A stretch of 64,000 nucleotides of DNA from Staphylococcus hominis subsp. hominis. Lineage in GTDB: Bacteria; Bacillota; Bacilli; Staphylococcales; Staphylococcaceae. The notes below the pieces were generated by a model. The model was given only the letters and a program-made list of their open reading frames with translations, was not told where the DNA came from and did no database searches. Shown one piece after another: positions 40,039 to 50,732 of the stretch; position 1 is the first letter of the stretch, and every line of letters starts with the position of its first letter. Where the stretch lies: contig NZ_PPQE01000025.1 of the NCBI RefSeq assembly GCF_002901845.1, forward strand, positions 726,579-790,578. The letters are read 5' to 3'. The translations under genes and the position numbers were made by a program.

Positions 40039-41103
40039 CTACTCTACTAATAATTGTAGTTGTTTAAATGATTGCTTCAATATATTTTTTTCTACATGAT
40101 ATACATTAGGTTTACCTAATTTCTCGAGTAGAACCATTTGAATACCTTCACCATTATTTTTTTTATCTGATAACATATATTGATACATTTCTTCAAAATC
40201 AATCTGCTGAATTAAATCCAGCGGATAATTTAATTGATTCATATAATTAATATAATGTTGAATATCAAATTGTGTGCCAAGAAGATGATTTGCCACAATA
40301 AACTGATAAATCATCCCAATCATAATGGCATGACCATGAGGTATTTTATACTTATATTCTACTGCATGTCCAAAGGTATGACCTAAATTTAAATATTTTC
40401 TAACATTACTTTCTTTTTCATCTTTTATAATAATGTTTAGTTTTGTTTTTATGCCCTTAAAAATAAATTGATCCATATCTTTAAGTGATTCAAGTGTTTT
40501 CCTATCTGAAAAGTGTTTTTCAATATCTTCTGTAGCAACTGCGCCAGTCAATAAAGCATGCTTATATACCTCAGCGTATCCACTTAAAATTTCATGATAA
40601 GGTAAAGTTTTTAAAAAATTTAAATCATATATGACTGCTTTAGGTCTATAAAATGCGCCTATAAGATTTTTACCATGGGAAGAATTTATTCCAACTTTGC
40701 CTCCTACACTTGAGTCATGCGCTAATATCGTTGTAGGTACTTGTATAAAATCAACACCTCTTAATAATGTAGAAGCTAAGAATCCTGTAAAATCTCCTGT
40801 GGCCCCACCACCTATAGCCACTAAACATGTATTACGAGTAAGGTTCATTCCTAGTAGTTGTTCCATGATAGATTGATAATGATTAAACGTTTTCATTTTT
40901 TCACCGGCAGGAACGATAACTTTTTGAATGTTTGAATTGTGACATAATATTTCAAATTTATCTCTAAAATTAAAATCAACAAATTCATCTATAATTAAGA
41001 ATACTTTATCGTAATCTTGAATATAATCGGATAAATATTTAAATGCATGATGTTCTACAATAATTGGATAATTATCACTGTGATATGTGGTTTGTAATTG
41101 CAT
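40039..41103 (-). CDS. aroB: 3-dehydroquinate synthase
   Basis: Second shikimate step, NAD- and metal-dependent. The 354-residue protein shows [15 protein letters not shown] (NAD loop), [17 protein letters not shown], the metal histidine in [22 protein letters not shown], and [13 protein letters not shown]. The ATG at 41103 (MQLQTTY) is chosen because GAGG lies six bases upstream; the ATG four codons earlier overlaps that site. It lies 10 bases before aroA and 35 after aroC. Confidence 0.96.
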   Translation of the reverse strand: MQLQTTYHSDNYPIIVEHHAFKYLSDYIQDYDKVFLIIDEFVDFNFRDKFEILCHNSNIQKVIVPAGEKMKTFNHYQSIMEQLLGMNLTRNTCLVAIGGGATGDFTGFLASTLLRGVDFIQVPTTILAHDSSVGGKVGINSSHGKNLIGAFYRPKAVIYDLNFLKTLPYHEILSGYAEVYKHALLTGAVATEDIEKHFSDRKTLESLKDMDQFIFKGIKTKLNIIIKDEKESNVRKYLNLGHTFGHAVEYKYKIPHGHAIMIGMIYQFIVANHLLGTQFDIQHYINYMNQLNYPLDLIQQIDFEEMYQYMLSDKKNNGEGIQMVLLEKLGKPNVYHVEKNILKQSFKQLQLLVE

Positions 41104-41138
41104 GATATACCTCATTTCTAAAGGTTAATTAAAGATGT

Positions 41139-42305
41139 TTAAAATTCTATATTTAACTTTCTACGTTCTTCAATTTGTTCTTTAAGTTGATCGATATGAT
41201 TAGATTGGAACTCTTCTAAAAGAGCTTTAGCAACTTCAAATGCAACGACATGTTCGCAAACAACGCTTGCTGCTGGAACTGCACAACTATCTGAACGTTC
41301 TATAGTTGCTTTAAAATCTTCTTTAGTATTAATATCTACTGAATTTAAAGGTTTATATAAAGTTGGAATAGGTTTCATAACGCCATTTACAATGATAGGC
41401 ATACCATTAGTCATTCCACCTTCAAAGCCACCTAAATGATTAGATCCTCTATAATAACCTCTTTCAGAATGATATAAAATTTCATCTTGAATTTCGCTTC
41501 CAGGTTTTTCAGCAGCTTTAAACCCTTCGCCAAAGCTGACACCTTTGAAGGCATTAATACTTACAACACCTTGTGCAATGCGTCCATCGAGTTTACGATC
41601 ATAATGCACGTAGCTACCTACTGCAACTGGCATATTTTCAACCATAACTTGAACTACGCCACCTATAGAGTCGCCTTCCTTTTTAGCTTCATCGATTTTA
41701 TCTCTCATTTTTTGAGCAATCGATTCATCAATCACACGTACATCATTTTTATCGATATTTTGTTTAAATGTTTCTGTATCGTATAACCCTACATCTTTAA
41801 TTCCACCAATTTCTACAACACGACTATACATATGAATGTCTAGTTGAGAAAGTAAAATTTTGGACACTGCTCCTACAGCTACACGTGCAGCTGTTTCTCT
41901 TGCAGAAGAACGTTCAAGTACATTTCTCAAATCACGATGATTATATTTCATTCCGCCAATTAAGTCTGCATGACCAGGTCTTGGCTTTGTAATTGTACGT
42001 TTCATATTTTCACGTGCCTCGTCACTAATTGGTTCAATACCCATAATATTTCTCCAATGAGTAAAATCATCATTTTTAACTACAATTGTAATTGGACTAC
42101 CTAAAGTAAAGCCATTTCTTACACCAGAAACAATTTCTACCGCATCTTTTTCAATTTGCATTCGACGTCCTCTACCGTATCCACCTTGACGCTTAAACAT
42201 TTCTTTATTTATTTCCTCAGCTCTCATTTCTAAGTTAGCTGGAACACCTTCAATAATCACGGTTAGTTGTGGACCATGTGATTCTCCTGAAGTTAAATAT
42301 CTCAT
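41139..42305 (-). CDS. aroC: Chorismate synthase
   Basis: Last shikimate step, making chorismate with reduced FMN. The 388-residue protein begins [23 protein letters not shown]. It contains [29 protein letters not shown] and [18 protein letters not shown] is 9 bases before the ATG. First of aroC-aroB-aroA; chorismate feeds aromatic amino acids, folate and the menaquinone made with the nearby hepS-menG-hepT. Confidence 0.97.
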   Translation of the reverse strand: MRYLTSGESHGPQLTVIIEGVPANLEMRAEEINKEMFKRQGGYGRGRRMQIEKDAVEIVSGVRNGFTLGSPITIVVKNDDFTHWRNIMGIEPISDEARENMKRTITKPRPGHADLIGGMKYNHRDLRNVLERSSARETAARVAVGAVSKILLSQLDIHMYSRVVEIGGIKDVGLYDTETFKQNIDKNDVRVIDESIAQKMRDKIDEAKKEGDSIGGVVQVMVENMPVAVGSYVHYDRKLDGRIAQGVVSINAFKGVSFGEGFKAAEKPGSEIQDEILYHSERGYYRGSNHLGGFEGGMTNGMPIIVNGVMKPIPTLYKPLNSVDINTKEDFKATIERSDSCAVPAASVVCEHVVAFEVAKALLEEFQSNHIDQLKEQIEERRKLNIEF

Positions 42306-42432
42306 GATTAATAGCTCCTTTCCTTTACCACTTTAAATAGTATTATGTATTATTTGTTATCATATCATATTCAATGAAATTACATAACTAGTGTAGAATA
42401 ATTGGTGTTTGAAAATTCAAATAATTTTATAT

Positions 42433-42465
42433 AAAAAAGTACCTAAGACAACTGTTGTCTTAGGT
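42433..42465 (-). terminator. Terminator of ndk
   Basis: ACCTAAGACAAC (42441-42452) is the reverse complement of 42454-42465, forming a long stem with a tight loop. Six T follow on the minus strand. Confidence 0.85.
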
Positions 42466-42534
42466 AGTTTCTAACATGTCGGCAGTCAATGGTTGAATTG
42501 AAAATAAATTCCAATTTATTCTACTTTTTAAAAA

Positions 42535-42987
42535 TTATTCTTCATAAAGCCAATTTTCTCTATTAGCTTCGTAGCTATATATTTCATCATCATTAAACCA
42601 TAAATTGATTTCTCTTTCAGCAGATTCTACAGAGTCTGATCCGTGAATAATATTTCTCCCTACTGTTAAACCATAATCGCCTCTTATAGTACCGGGAGCG
42701 GCTTCAGTGGGATTTGTTTTTCCGATAATATGTCTAGATACCGCAACTGCGTCTTCTCCTTCAACAACCATGGCAAACACAGGTCCAGAAGTTAAAAAAG
42801 AAACAAGTTTATGAAAAAACGGCTTCTCTGTATGTTCAGCATAATGTATGTTAACAGTATCTTTAGTTGGAATTATAAATTTACCGCCAACTATTTTTAA
42901 ACCTTTTCTTTCAATTCTAGAAATAATTTCTCCTATTAAATTACGTTGTACTGCATCTGGCTTAATCATTAAAAAAGTGCGTTCCAT
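42535..42987 (-). CDS. ndk: Nucleoside diphosphate kinase
   Basis: Balances NTP and dNTP pools through a phospho-histidine. The 150-residue protein has [15 protein letters not shown] at the start and the active-site His in [14 protein letters not shown]. The leader has AGGGGG, longer in G than most sites in this window. It stands between hepT and aroC; a cre-like sequence lies near 43079-43094. Confidence 0.97.
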   Translation of the reverse strand: MERTFLMIKPDAVQRNLIGEIISRIERKGLKIVGGKFIIPTKDTVNIHYAEHTEKPFFHKLVSFLTSGPVFAMVVEGEDAVAVSRHIIGKTNPTEAAPGTIRGDYGLTVGRNIIHGSDSVESAEREINLWFNDDEIYSYEANRENWLYEE

Positions 42988-43106
42988 TATACAAATCCCC
43001 CTAATTAAAAAATTGATTTAATATGTATAAATACATTTAATAGCAAACAACTTACTACTACTAAATACTAACAGGTTATTAAAGCGTTTTCAACTTTTTT
43101 CTATTC

Positions 43107-44063
43107 TTATGTATTTCTAGAACGCATTCTTTTAATAAGCTTTCTAAATAAATTTTGAGAATTTGGTTCCTCTAATTGATCAATTAAGTCGAGTGCTTTA
43201 TTTAAATAATGATCGCTCACTTCTTGAGATTGTGTGATACTATTTGAATTCTTGATTTGATCAATAAGTGGATCAAATTGATGTTTATTTGTCAGGTGTG
43301 ATAACTCAACAATTTGTTTTTTGAAAACCGGGTCTTTTTTCATCTCTAATAAAACTGGTAATGTAATATGACCATTCATTAGGTCACTACCCACAGGTTT
43401 ACCTAATTTTTTCTCAGTACTTGTAAAATCTAAAATATCATCTACAATTTGAAAACTCATTCCAATATAATGACCAATCATTTTTAATTTTCGAATCGTC
43501 TCATTATCAGCTTGTGATGTTATTGCACCAACTTCTGTTGAAAGTTGAATAAGCAACGCCGTTTTTCTATTAATACGTCTCAAATAGTTCGTAATATTTT
43601 GATGACTATTAAATTGGTCTTGGAATTGGAAGAGCTCCCCTCTACAAACATCAACAATTGCGTTAGAAATAATAGTATGAACACGATGATCTTCAATTTT
43701 AGAAAGTTGTTTTAAACCTAAAGCTAGTAAGAAATTGCCAGTTAGGATAGCAGTAGTGACATCCCATTTTTTTTCAATAGTCAATTTACCACGACGTTTG
43801 TCACTTTTATCAATCACATCATCGTGCACAAGTGTTGCCATATGAATTAATTCTAAAGCTACTGCAACATGATACGTATCTTCAGTAATTTTCTTTGGTC
43901 CAAACTGACTACTAAGAAGAACAAATGCTGGACGCACTCGTTTGCCACCCGAAGATAATAAATGAAATGCTGCTTCTTGTAATACAGAATCATTACTTTT
44001 AATAGCATTTTTTAAACGCTTTTCAACATTTTTAATTTCACTATTCATACTTAACTTTGCCAC
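43107..44063 (-). CDS. hepT: Heptaprenyl diphosphate synthase, component II
   Basis: Catalytic chain of the two-part prenyl synthase making the C35 tail of menaquinone-7. The 318-residue protein has the first aspartate-rich motif LVHDDVIDKSD, the GGKRVRP substrate loop, and the second motif QIVDDILDF. The start is taken as GTG 44063 (MAKLSMNSEIKNVEKRL), which has AAAGGTG six bases upstream and matches S. aureus. GTG 44072 and ATG 44048 are less likely. Last of hepS-menG-hepT. Confidence 0.94.
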   Translation of the reverse strand: MAKLSMNSEIKNVEKRLKNAIKSNDSVLQEAAFHLLSSGGKRVRPAFVLLSSQFGPKKITEDTYHVAVALELIHMATLVHDDVIDKSDKRRGKLTIEKKWDVTTAILTGNFLLALGLKQLSKIEDHRVHTIISNAIVDVCRGELFQFQDQFNSHQNITNYLRRINRKTALLIQLSTEVGAITSQADNETIRKLKMIGHYIGMSFQIVDDILDFTSTEKKLGKPVGSDLMNGHITLPVLLEMKKDPVFKKQIVELSHLTNKHQFDPLIDQIKNSNSITQSQEVSDHYLNKALDLIDQLEEPNSQNLFRKLIKRMRSRNT

Positions 44064-44092
44064 ATTAATCACCTTTTATTTAGTAGAAGTTT

Positions 44093-44794
44093 CTATTTAT
44101 AGCCAAGGTGCATTGCAGCAACGCCACCTGTAAAGCTACGAACTTTTACATGACTGAAACCAGCCTGCTCAAATAAACGCTTTAATTTAGTTTTATCTGG
44201 AAAATTGAATGTAGATTGTTGTAACCATTCATATTCTTCCCTAGATTTAGCAAACAATTTCCCGAAAATAGGCATCACAAATTTAAAGTAAAGTTTATAA
44301 ACTTGTTTAAATACGGGTAATGTTGGTTGACTTGTTTCTAAACATACAATCATACCGCCTGGTTTCAATACGCGATTTAATTCTTTTAATGTTGCTAAAT
44401 AATCAGGCACATTTCTTAAACCGAAACCAATGGTTACATAATCGAATGTTTTATCCTCAAATGGTAAATTCATAGCATCGCCGTGCACTAAGTGAATATT
44501 AGGCATTGATTTAGTTTTTTCTTTACCAACTTCAAGCATATTTTCACTGAAATCTAAACCTGTAACTTCTCCATTAGGTCCTACTGCTCTACTTAAAGCA
44601 ATAGTCCAATCTGCTGTACCACAACATACATCAAGTGCTTTACTTCCAGGTAACACATTCATATCTTTCATTACATGTTTACGCCATATTTTATGTTGTT
44701 CGAAGCTTATTATATTGTTCAATCGATCATATTTTTTAGAAATATTTTGAAAAACCGTATGAACTTGTTCTTTTTTTGCATTATTTTCAGTCAT
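44093..44794 (-). CDS. menG: Demethylmenaquinone methyltransferase MenG/UbiE
   Basis: Final step of menaquinone synthesis, methylating the ring with SAM. The 233-residue protein has the SAM motif [12 protein letters not shown] (~56-67), [17 protein letters not shown], and the UbiE signature [13 protein letters not shown]. Its ATG shares one base with the hepS stop (TAATG). AGAGGT lies 8 bases upstream. Confidence 0.96.
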   Translation of the reverse strand: MTENNAKKEQVHTVFQNISKKYDRLNNIISFEQHKIWRKHVMKDMNVLPGSKALDVCCGTADWTIALSRAVGPNGEVTGLDFSENMLEVGKEKTKSMPNIHLVHGDAMNLPFEDKTFDYVTIGFGLRNVPDYLATLKELNRVLKPGGMIVCLETSQPTLPVFKQVYKLYFKFVMPIFGKLFAKSREEYEWLQQSTFNFPDKTKLKRLFEQAGFSHVKVRSFTGGVAAMHLGYK

Positions 44795-45375
44795 TAATTA
44801 TTACCTCTACTTTTCTCTTTATCGCTTTGCTTTATATGTTTAATAAATTGGTTTATTTCATCTTCATCATATTCACTTAAATAAGAGGGATAATATTGAT
44901 GTACCCCACTAAATAATTTTTCAAATATTTCATATTGAGAAATCTCAATATCTGTAAAATGAGAAATAGTTATAAAAGGGAAAAGTGTTTCTATATCTAA
45001 CACAGCCTTATATATATCATGACGCTCGAGTGAATGATGATGCAATGAAGTTTTAAGCTCATTAGATTTTATAATCGCTTCACTCATTAGCTTTTGATAT
45101 GACACATCACCAATTTCAGATATTAAAGTATAAAAATGAGCACTTAATAAGTCACCAATTAGAATTGATTTCTTAGATAATTTATTTTTAGAAATATCAT
45201 CTAGATGCTTCATTGAAGTATCAATAGTGAGGCAGGCAAGTTTAGCATTTTCTGGAATATTAAAATGATCTAAAACATCACTTAATCCTTTATTAATGTG
45301 AATTGCTTCATATTCATTAATTCCTTTAAGCCTTTGAGTAATTTGTCTATTTAATTTGCTTAATGTTCTTTCCAT
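44794..45375 (-). CDS. hepS: Heptaprenyl diphosphate synthase, component I
   Basis: Small regulatory chain of heptaprenyl diphosphate synthase, 193 residues, with no aspartate-rich motif. It has the helical HEPPP_synt_1 pattern ([34 protein letters not shown]). The ATG at 45375 is chosen because the GTG at 45381 overlaps GAGGTG, its own ribosome-binding site. The order hepS-menG-hepT is the same as in Bacillus, downstream of the HU gene. Confidence 0.9.
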   Translation of the reverse strand: MERTLSKLNRQITQRLKGINEYEAIHINKGLSDVLDHFNIPENAKLACLTIDTSMKHLDDISKNKLSKKSILIGDLLSAHFYTLISEIGDVSYQKLMSEAIIKSNELKTSLHHHSLERHDIYKAVLDIETLFPFITISHFTDIEISQYEIFEKLFSGVHQYYPSYLSEYDEDEINQFIKHIKQSDKEKSRGNN

Positions 45376-45532
45376 GTTCACACCTCACGTTAGTATCAAT
45401 ATACATATTAACATTATATTCATAAAAATAAAATATAGTGCTTATGACGAAAATAACTTCACAGACGCTTCACAGTGAATTGTACAATTATAAATAAAAC
45501 ATATGTATTTAGAATTAAACAATATATAAAAT

Positions 45533-45555
45533 AAAAAGCCCTTATAGGGCTTTTT
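45533..45555 (-). terminator. Terminator of hup
   Basis: AAAAAGCCC (45533-45541) pairs with GGGCTTTTT (45547-45555), and the stem runs straight into the T tract on the minus strand. Confidence 0.93.
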
Positions 45556-45562
45556 AAGTAAA

Positions 45563-45835
45563 TTATTTTACAGCATCTTTTAATGCTTTACCAGCTTTGA
45601 ATGCTGGAACTTTACTTGCAGGAATTTCGATTTCTTTACCTGTTTGAGGGTTACGTCCTTTACGTGCAGCACGTTCACGTACCTCGAAGTTTCCGAAACC
45701 AATTAATTGAACTTTTTCACCTTTAGAAAGTGAGTTTTGAATTGATTCGAAAACAGCGTCTACTGCTGAACCAGCTTCTTTTTTAGTTAAATCAGCTTGT
45801 TCTGCAACCGCATTGATTAAGTCAGTTTTATTCAT
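45563..45835 (-). CDS. hup: DNA-binding protein HU
   Basis: Nucleoid protein of 90 residues that bends DNA as a dimer. Typical features: [42 protein letters not shown] (the DNA-wrapping arm) and [21 protein letters not shown] precedes the ATG. It is a single gene with its own terminator, and a perfect palindrome overlies its -10. Confidence 0.97.
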   Translation of the reverse strand: MNKTDLINAVAEQADLTKKEAGSAVDAVFESIQNSLSKGEKVQLIGFGNFEVRERAARKGRNPQTGKEIEIPASKVPAFKAGKALKDAVK

Positions 45836-45859
45836 TATGAGTTCACCTCCAGATGAATG

Positions 45860-45883
45860 ATAATGATAAATTTATATCATTAT
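45860..45883. promoter_or_regulatory. Perfect palindrome over the hup promoter
   Basis: ATAATGATA-AATTTA-TATCATTAT is a 9-6-9 inverted repeat. On the minus strand it covers the -10 (GATATA, 45878-45873), 17 bases from TTGTGT (45901-45896). It could be an operator or a hairpin at the 5' end of the mRNA. Confidence 0.55.
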
Positions 45884-46003
45884 GGTATGACTTTAACACA
45901 ATAATTCCCTTTACCGCAACGATTTATATACTTAAAACGTTGAATTATCAGTATTTCGTGAATAATTTTATAAAATATTTGCGTTAAATAGCAAAATTAC
46001 ACT

Positions 46004-47002
46004 TTATTCAGCTTTTTTATCTCGTCCCATTAAATCCTTCACACTATCTTTCACTGGTTTATCTTCAAATAATACTTTGTATAAAGCATTGGTTATTGGC
46101 ATATCAACATTTTGAGCTTTTGCTAAATGATATACTGAATTTGTTGTATAAATTCCTTCAACAACCATATTCATTTCGTTAAGTGCTTCTTCAGTCGTTT
46201 TACCTTTTCCTAATTTATATCCTAAAGTATAATTTCTTGAATGAGTAGACGTACACGTTACAATTAAATCACCAATGCCACCAAGACCTAGAAAAGTCAT
46301 AGGATCAGCCCCTAGCTTTTCACCTAGTCGACTAATCTCAGCTAAACCTCTTGTCATTAAAGCAGCTTTAGCATTATCACCATAACCCATTCCAGCAACA
46401 ATACCACTTGCTACAGCAATAATGTTTTTAAGTGCACCACCTAGTTCTACACCTATCAAATCATTATTAGTATATACTCGTAAGTAATCATTCATGAATA
46501 AATCTTGAATAAGTTTACTTATACGTTCATCTTTTGACGAAGCTGCAACAGTTGTAGGTTGTTTAATTACAACTTCTTCAGCATGACTTGGTCCAGATAG
46601 TACCCCCACACCATTTTTATGGTTCTTAGATACTGAATCTTCAATCATTTCTGATACACGTTTAAATGTTTCATTTTCAATACCTTTTGCAACGTGAATA
46701 AATGTTTTTTTAGTTTTAATATGTTGATTAATTTCAGTCACAACGTCTCTAATTGCTTTTGTAGGTAAAGCAATTAAAAATATATCTGAAAAATTAACTG
46801 CTTGTTCTAATTGATTTGTTGCTTTAATTGTTTCAATTAATGTTACGTCTTTCAGGTACCGTTTATTTTGATGAGATTGATTAATTTCATCTACAGTATT
46901 TTCATTTTTTCCCCACATTAAAACTGAATGGCCATTCTCTGCTAAAACATTTGCTAATGCAGTACCAAAACTTCCTGTACCAAAAACTGTAATCTTAGTC
47001 AT
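46004..47002 (-). CDS. gpsA: Glycerol-3-phosphate dehydrogenase [NAD(P)+]
   Basis: Makes sn-glycerol-3-phosphate for phospholipids. The 332-residue protein has the Rossmann loop [12 protein letters not shown] (~5-16), GPSHAEEV and the catalytic Lys region [31 protein letters not shown]. It lies 14 bases after der, with which it is probably co-transcribed. Confidence 0.97.
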   Translation of the reverse strand: MTKITVFGTGSFGTALANVLAENGHSVLMWGKNENTVDEINQSHQNKRYLKDVTLIETIKATNQLEQAVNFSDIFLIALPTKAIRDVVTEINQHIKTKKTFIHVAKGIENETFKRVSEMIEDSVSKNHKNGVGVLSGPSHAEEVVIKQPTTVAASSKDERISKLIQDLFMNDYLRVYTNNDLIGVELGGALKNIIAVASGIVAGMGYGDNAKAALMTRGLAEISRLGEKLGADPMTFLGLGGIGDLIVTCTSTHSRNYTLGYKLGKGKTTEEALNEMNMVVEGIYTTNSVYHLAKAQNVDMPITNALYKVLFEDKPVKDSVKDLMGRDKKAE

Positions 47003-47016
47003 CTTAATCTCTCCTC

Positions 47017-48327
47017 TTAGTTTCTTCTTCTAGGGATGATATGAATAGGCGTTCCTTCAAAACCAAATGCATCTCTAATTTGATTTTCAAGATAGCGTTT
47101 ATAAGAAAAATGCATTAACTCAACATCATTTACAAAAACCACAAATGTTGGTGGTTCAATAGCCACTTGAGTAGTATAGAAGACATTTAAACGTCTACCT
47201 TTATCTGTAGGTGTAGGATTCATTGAAATTGCATCCGTCACCACCTCGTTAAGTGTTGAGCTTTGAACACGTTTTTTGTGATTTTCACTTGCTTCTCTTA
47301 TATAAGGGAAAAGTGTTTTTAATCGTAGTCGCTCTTTTGCCGATACGAAAGCGATAGGTGCATAATCTAAAAATTGAAATTGATTACGTACATCATCAGC
47401 AAATTTTTTCATAGTATTAGTATCTTTTTCTACAGCATCCCATTTATTTACAACAATCACCATTGCTTTTCCTTCTTCATGAGCATATCCAGCAACGCGC
47501 TTATCTTGTTCAATAATTCCTTCTTCGGCATCAATAACTAATAACACCACATTTGAACGCTCAATTGCTTTTAAGGCTCTTAATACAGAGTATTTCTCAG
47601 TTGACTCATATACTTTACCTTTTTTTCTCATACCTGCTGTATCTATTAACACGTAATCTTGTCCATCATAGCTATACTCAGTATCTACAGCATCTCGAGT
47701 TGTACCTGCTACATTTGATACAATAACACGTTCTTCACCTAAAATGGCATTTACTAAACTAGATTTACCCACATTTGGACGGCCAATAATAGATAAACGA
47801 ATAGTGTCATCATCATATGGATCACTATCTTCTTCTTTAAAATGTTTAACGACTTCATCTAATAAATCACCTAGACCTAAACCATGTGAACCAGAAATTG
47901 GATAAGGATCGCCAAAACCTAAAGAGTAAAAATCAAAAATATCACTTCTCATTTCAGGATTATCTACTTTATTTACTGCTAAAACAACAGGTTTTTTTGA
48001 TTTATAAAGTAATTGAGCCACCATTTCATCACTTTGAGTGAGACCTTCCCTCACATTTACCATAAAGATAATAACGTCTGCTTCATCAATAGCGATTTCT
48101 GCTTGAGCTCTTATTTGTGTTTGGAAAGGTGCATCTCCGATTTCGATGCCTCCAGTATCAATGATATTAAATTCATGTGTTAACCATTCGCCTGAAGAAT
48201 AAATACGATCACGCGTAACACCTGGAGTATCTTCAACAATTGATACACGTTCACCTACTACTCTATTAAAAATTGTAGACTTCCCCACATTAGGTCTACC
48301 TACAATTGCTACAATAGGTTTAGTCAT
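47017..48327 (-). CDS. der: Ribosome assembly GTPase Der (EngA)
   Basis: Essential GTPase for 50S maturation, with two G domains in tandem: P-loops GRPNVGKST (~9-17) and GRPNVGKSS (~182-190). It also has DTPGVTRDR and DTAGMRKKG switches, NKVD/NKWD specificity motifs, and a C-terminal KH-like domain ending [10 protein letters not shown]. Length 436 matches the family. Confidence 0.97.
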   Translation of the reverse strand: MTKPIVAIVGRPNVGKSTIFNRVVGERVSIVEDTPGVTRDRIYSSGEWLTHEFNIIDTGGIEIGDAPFQTQIRAQAEIAIDEADVIIFMVNVREGLTQSDEMVAQLLYKSKKPVVLAVNKVDNPEMRSDIFDFYSLGFGDPYPISGSHGLGLGDLLDEVVKHFKEEDSDPYDDDTIRLSIIGRPNVGKSSLVNAILGEERVIVSNVAGTTRDAVDTEYSYDGQDYVLIDTAGMRKKGKVYESTEKYSVLRALKAIERSNVVLLVIDAEEGIIEQDKRVAGYAHEEGKAMVIVVNKWDAVEKDTNTMKKFADDVRNQFQFLDYAPIAFVSAKERLRLKTLFPYIREASENHKKRVQSSTLNEVVTDAISMNPTPTDKGRRLNVFYTTQVAIEPPTFVVFVNDVELMHFSYKRYLENQIRDAFGFEGTPIHIIPRRRN

Positions 48328-48432
48328 AAGCTAACTTCCTCTCTTTCTAAAATCTCTATAATTTTATCATACGCAATGATGATTTAAAAACAAGTATATA
48401 TTGTCATACGATAGATAGTGAGTAAAGATAAA

Positions 48433-48479
48433 TAAAAAAAGAGCAAGAAAGAATTCTATTTGAATATCTTTTCTTGCTC
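48433..48479 (-). terminator. Terminator of rpsA
   Basis: Stem GAGCAAGAAA (48441-48450) with TTTCTTGCTC (48470-48479) and seven T on the minus strand. Confidence 0.9.
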
Positions 48480-48512
48480 TCATCATTAAATTAAATAATA
48501 AAATATTTAATA

Positions 48513-49691
48513 TTAGAATTTTAAGTTTTTAAATTTATCACCAAAAACGTCACCTAAAGTTGGATTGTCTTCATCTGTTTCATTAGATAAATATGATTGA
48601 GTTGTAGCTTCGTCACTTTCAATCACATCTTCATTTGGTAATGTAGCTTTAATAGATAAAGAAATACGCTCATTTTCTTCATCAATACCTAAAATTTTAA
48701 CGCTCACTTGTTGTCCTGGTTCTAACACTTCACTTGGTGTACCAATATGTTTATGAGCAATTTCTGAAATGTGTACAAGTCCTTGAACACCAGGAGCAAT
48801 TTCCACAAAAGCACCAAAGTTAGCCAAGCGAATTACTTTACCTTCGATAACGTCGTTTTCGTGGAATTTACCTTTAATATTTTCGAATGGAGTTGGTAAA
48901 GTATCTTTAATAGATAAAGAAATACGTTCAGAATCTTTTTCAACAGATTTAACTTTAACGTCTACTTCTTGTCCAACACTTACCACGTCTTCAGGAGATT
49001 GAACATGCTCATGTGATAATTCTGATACGTGAACTAATCCATCAACGCCACCAATATCTACAAAAGCACCAAAGTTAGTAAGACGTGCAACTTTTCCTTT
49101 GATAACGTCTCCTTCATTAAGTGAATCTAATAACGATGCTTTTTTAACGTCATTTTCAGCTTGTTCAACTGCTTTACGGCTTAAAATGACTCTATTATTT
49201 TCAGGATCTAATTCTTCTACTTTAAGACGAATGGTTTGTCCTTCAAATACAGAGAAATCTTCAATGAAATCAGTTGAAATGAGTGACGCAGGAACGAATC
49301 CTCTTTGGCCCACATCCACAACTAAGCCACCTTTAACTACTTCAGTAACTTTAGCTTCGATTACTTCGTCATTATCAAGCTTTTCTTGTAAATATTCATA
49401 TGATTTTTCGGTTTCAAGTTGACGTTTTGATAAAATGTAAGCGCCTGATTCATTTTCTTCGTCAATTTCAATTTTGGTTACATATGCTTCAATTTCATCA
49501 CCCTCTGAAATAATCTCACTTGGATTTTCAATGTGATGAGTTGAAAGTTGGCTAATTGGAATAATTCCGTTATATTTAGCCCCATCAATATGAACTACTA
49601 CTTGTTTATCTTCAACTTGTTGAACTTTTCCAGTGACTTTGTCACCTTCTTTAATATCATTAATCATTGATTCATTGAATTCTTCAGTCAT
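48513..49691 (-). CDS. rpsA: Ribosomal protein S1 homolog
   Basis: RNA-binding protein of 392 residues with four S1/OB repeats (~12-82, 100-165, 187-255, 272-341). Repeats three and four carry near-identical FGAFV(D/E)I and GLVH(V/I)SE(L/I)(S/A)H motifs. Firmicute S1 is shorter than the six-repeat E. coli protein and only loosely tied to the ribosome. Two ATGs stand in tandem; 49691 (MTEEFNES) has 8-base spacing from AGGAGG and matches S. aureus. The 48 codons upstream in frame are not coding. Confidence 0.95.
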   Translation of the reverse strand: MTEEFNESMINDIKEGDKVTGKVQQVEDKQVVVHIDGAKYNGIIPISQLSTHHIENPSEIISEGDEIEAYVTKIEIDEENESGAYILSKRQLETEKSYEYLQEKLDNDEVIEAKVTEVVKGGLVVDVGQRGFVPASLISTDFIEDFSVFEGQTIRLKVEELDPENNRVILSRKAVEQAENDVKKASLLDSLNEGDVIKGKVARLTNFGAFVDIGGVDGLVHVSELSHEHVQSPEDVVSVGQEVDVKVKSVEKDSERISLSIKDTLPTPFENIKGKFHENDVIEGKVIRLANFGAFVEIAPGVQGLVHISEIAHKHIGTPSEVLEPGQQVSVKILGIDEENERISLSIKATLPNEDVIESDEATTQSYLSNETDEDNPTLGDVFGDKFKNLKF

Positions 49692-50000
49692 CATGTTTGC
49701 CTCCTTATACACTACATAACTATAACATCTTATAAACACGAGGAATTGTCAAGAAATACCCCTTTAGTTTCATAAGTTTTTAAAAAATATATCATTTTTT
49801 AAAATTATTTAATATTAAGCAATAGAAAAATATATTTATTAATATCGATGAAAATCGAAACTTATGATTGAATATAAGACTAAGAAAATTTATTGTTTAT
49901 ATTTTCATAATTAATTATATATAACTAAAATAGCTATTTAAAATAATTCGCTTATACTTTAGTCATTTGACGAATTAAATTAAATAGCTATGTATGAAAA
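49692..50000. other. Intergenic region between cmk and rpsA
   Basis: 309 bases without a gene. The right part (49926-49991) is the cmk terminator. The left part is the rpsA promoter and leader, with a TTGACA on the minus strand near 49750 but no convincing -10 at 17 bases. I see no other RNA structure or open reading frame. Confidence 0.7.
49926..49991 (-). terminator. Terminator of cmk
   Basis: Stem ATAGCTATTTA (49930-49940) with TAAATAGCTAT (49981-49991) and inner AATTCG/CGAATT pairs, then TTTTAGTTAT on the minus strand. AU-rich and long. Confidence 0.65.
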
Positions 50001-50729
<729 letters not shown>

Positions 50730-50732
50730 TTA

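Noticed and set aside
49692-49739. N-terminal extension of rpsA to 49739
   Set aside because: The only good AGGAGG site lies after those codons and directly before MTEEF, the family start.
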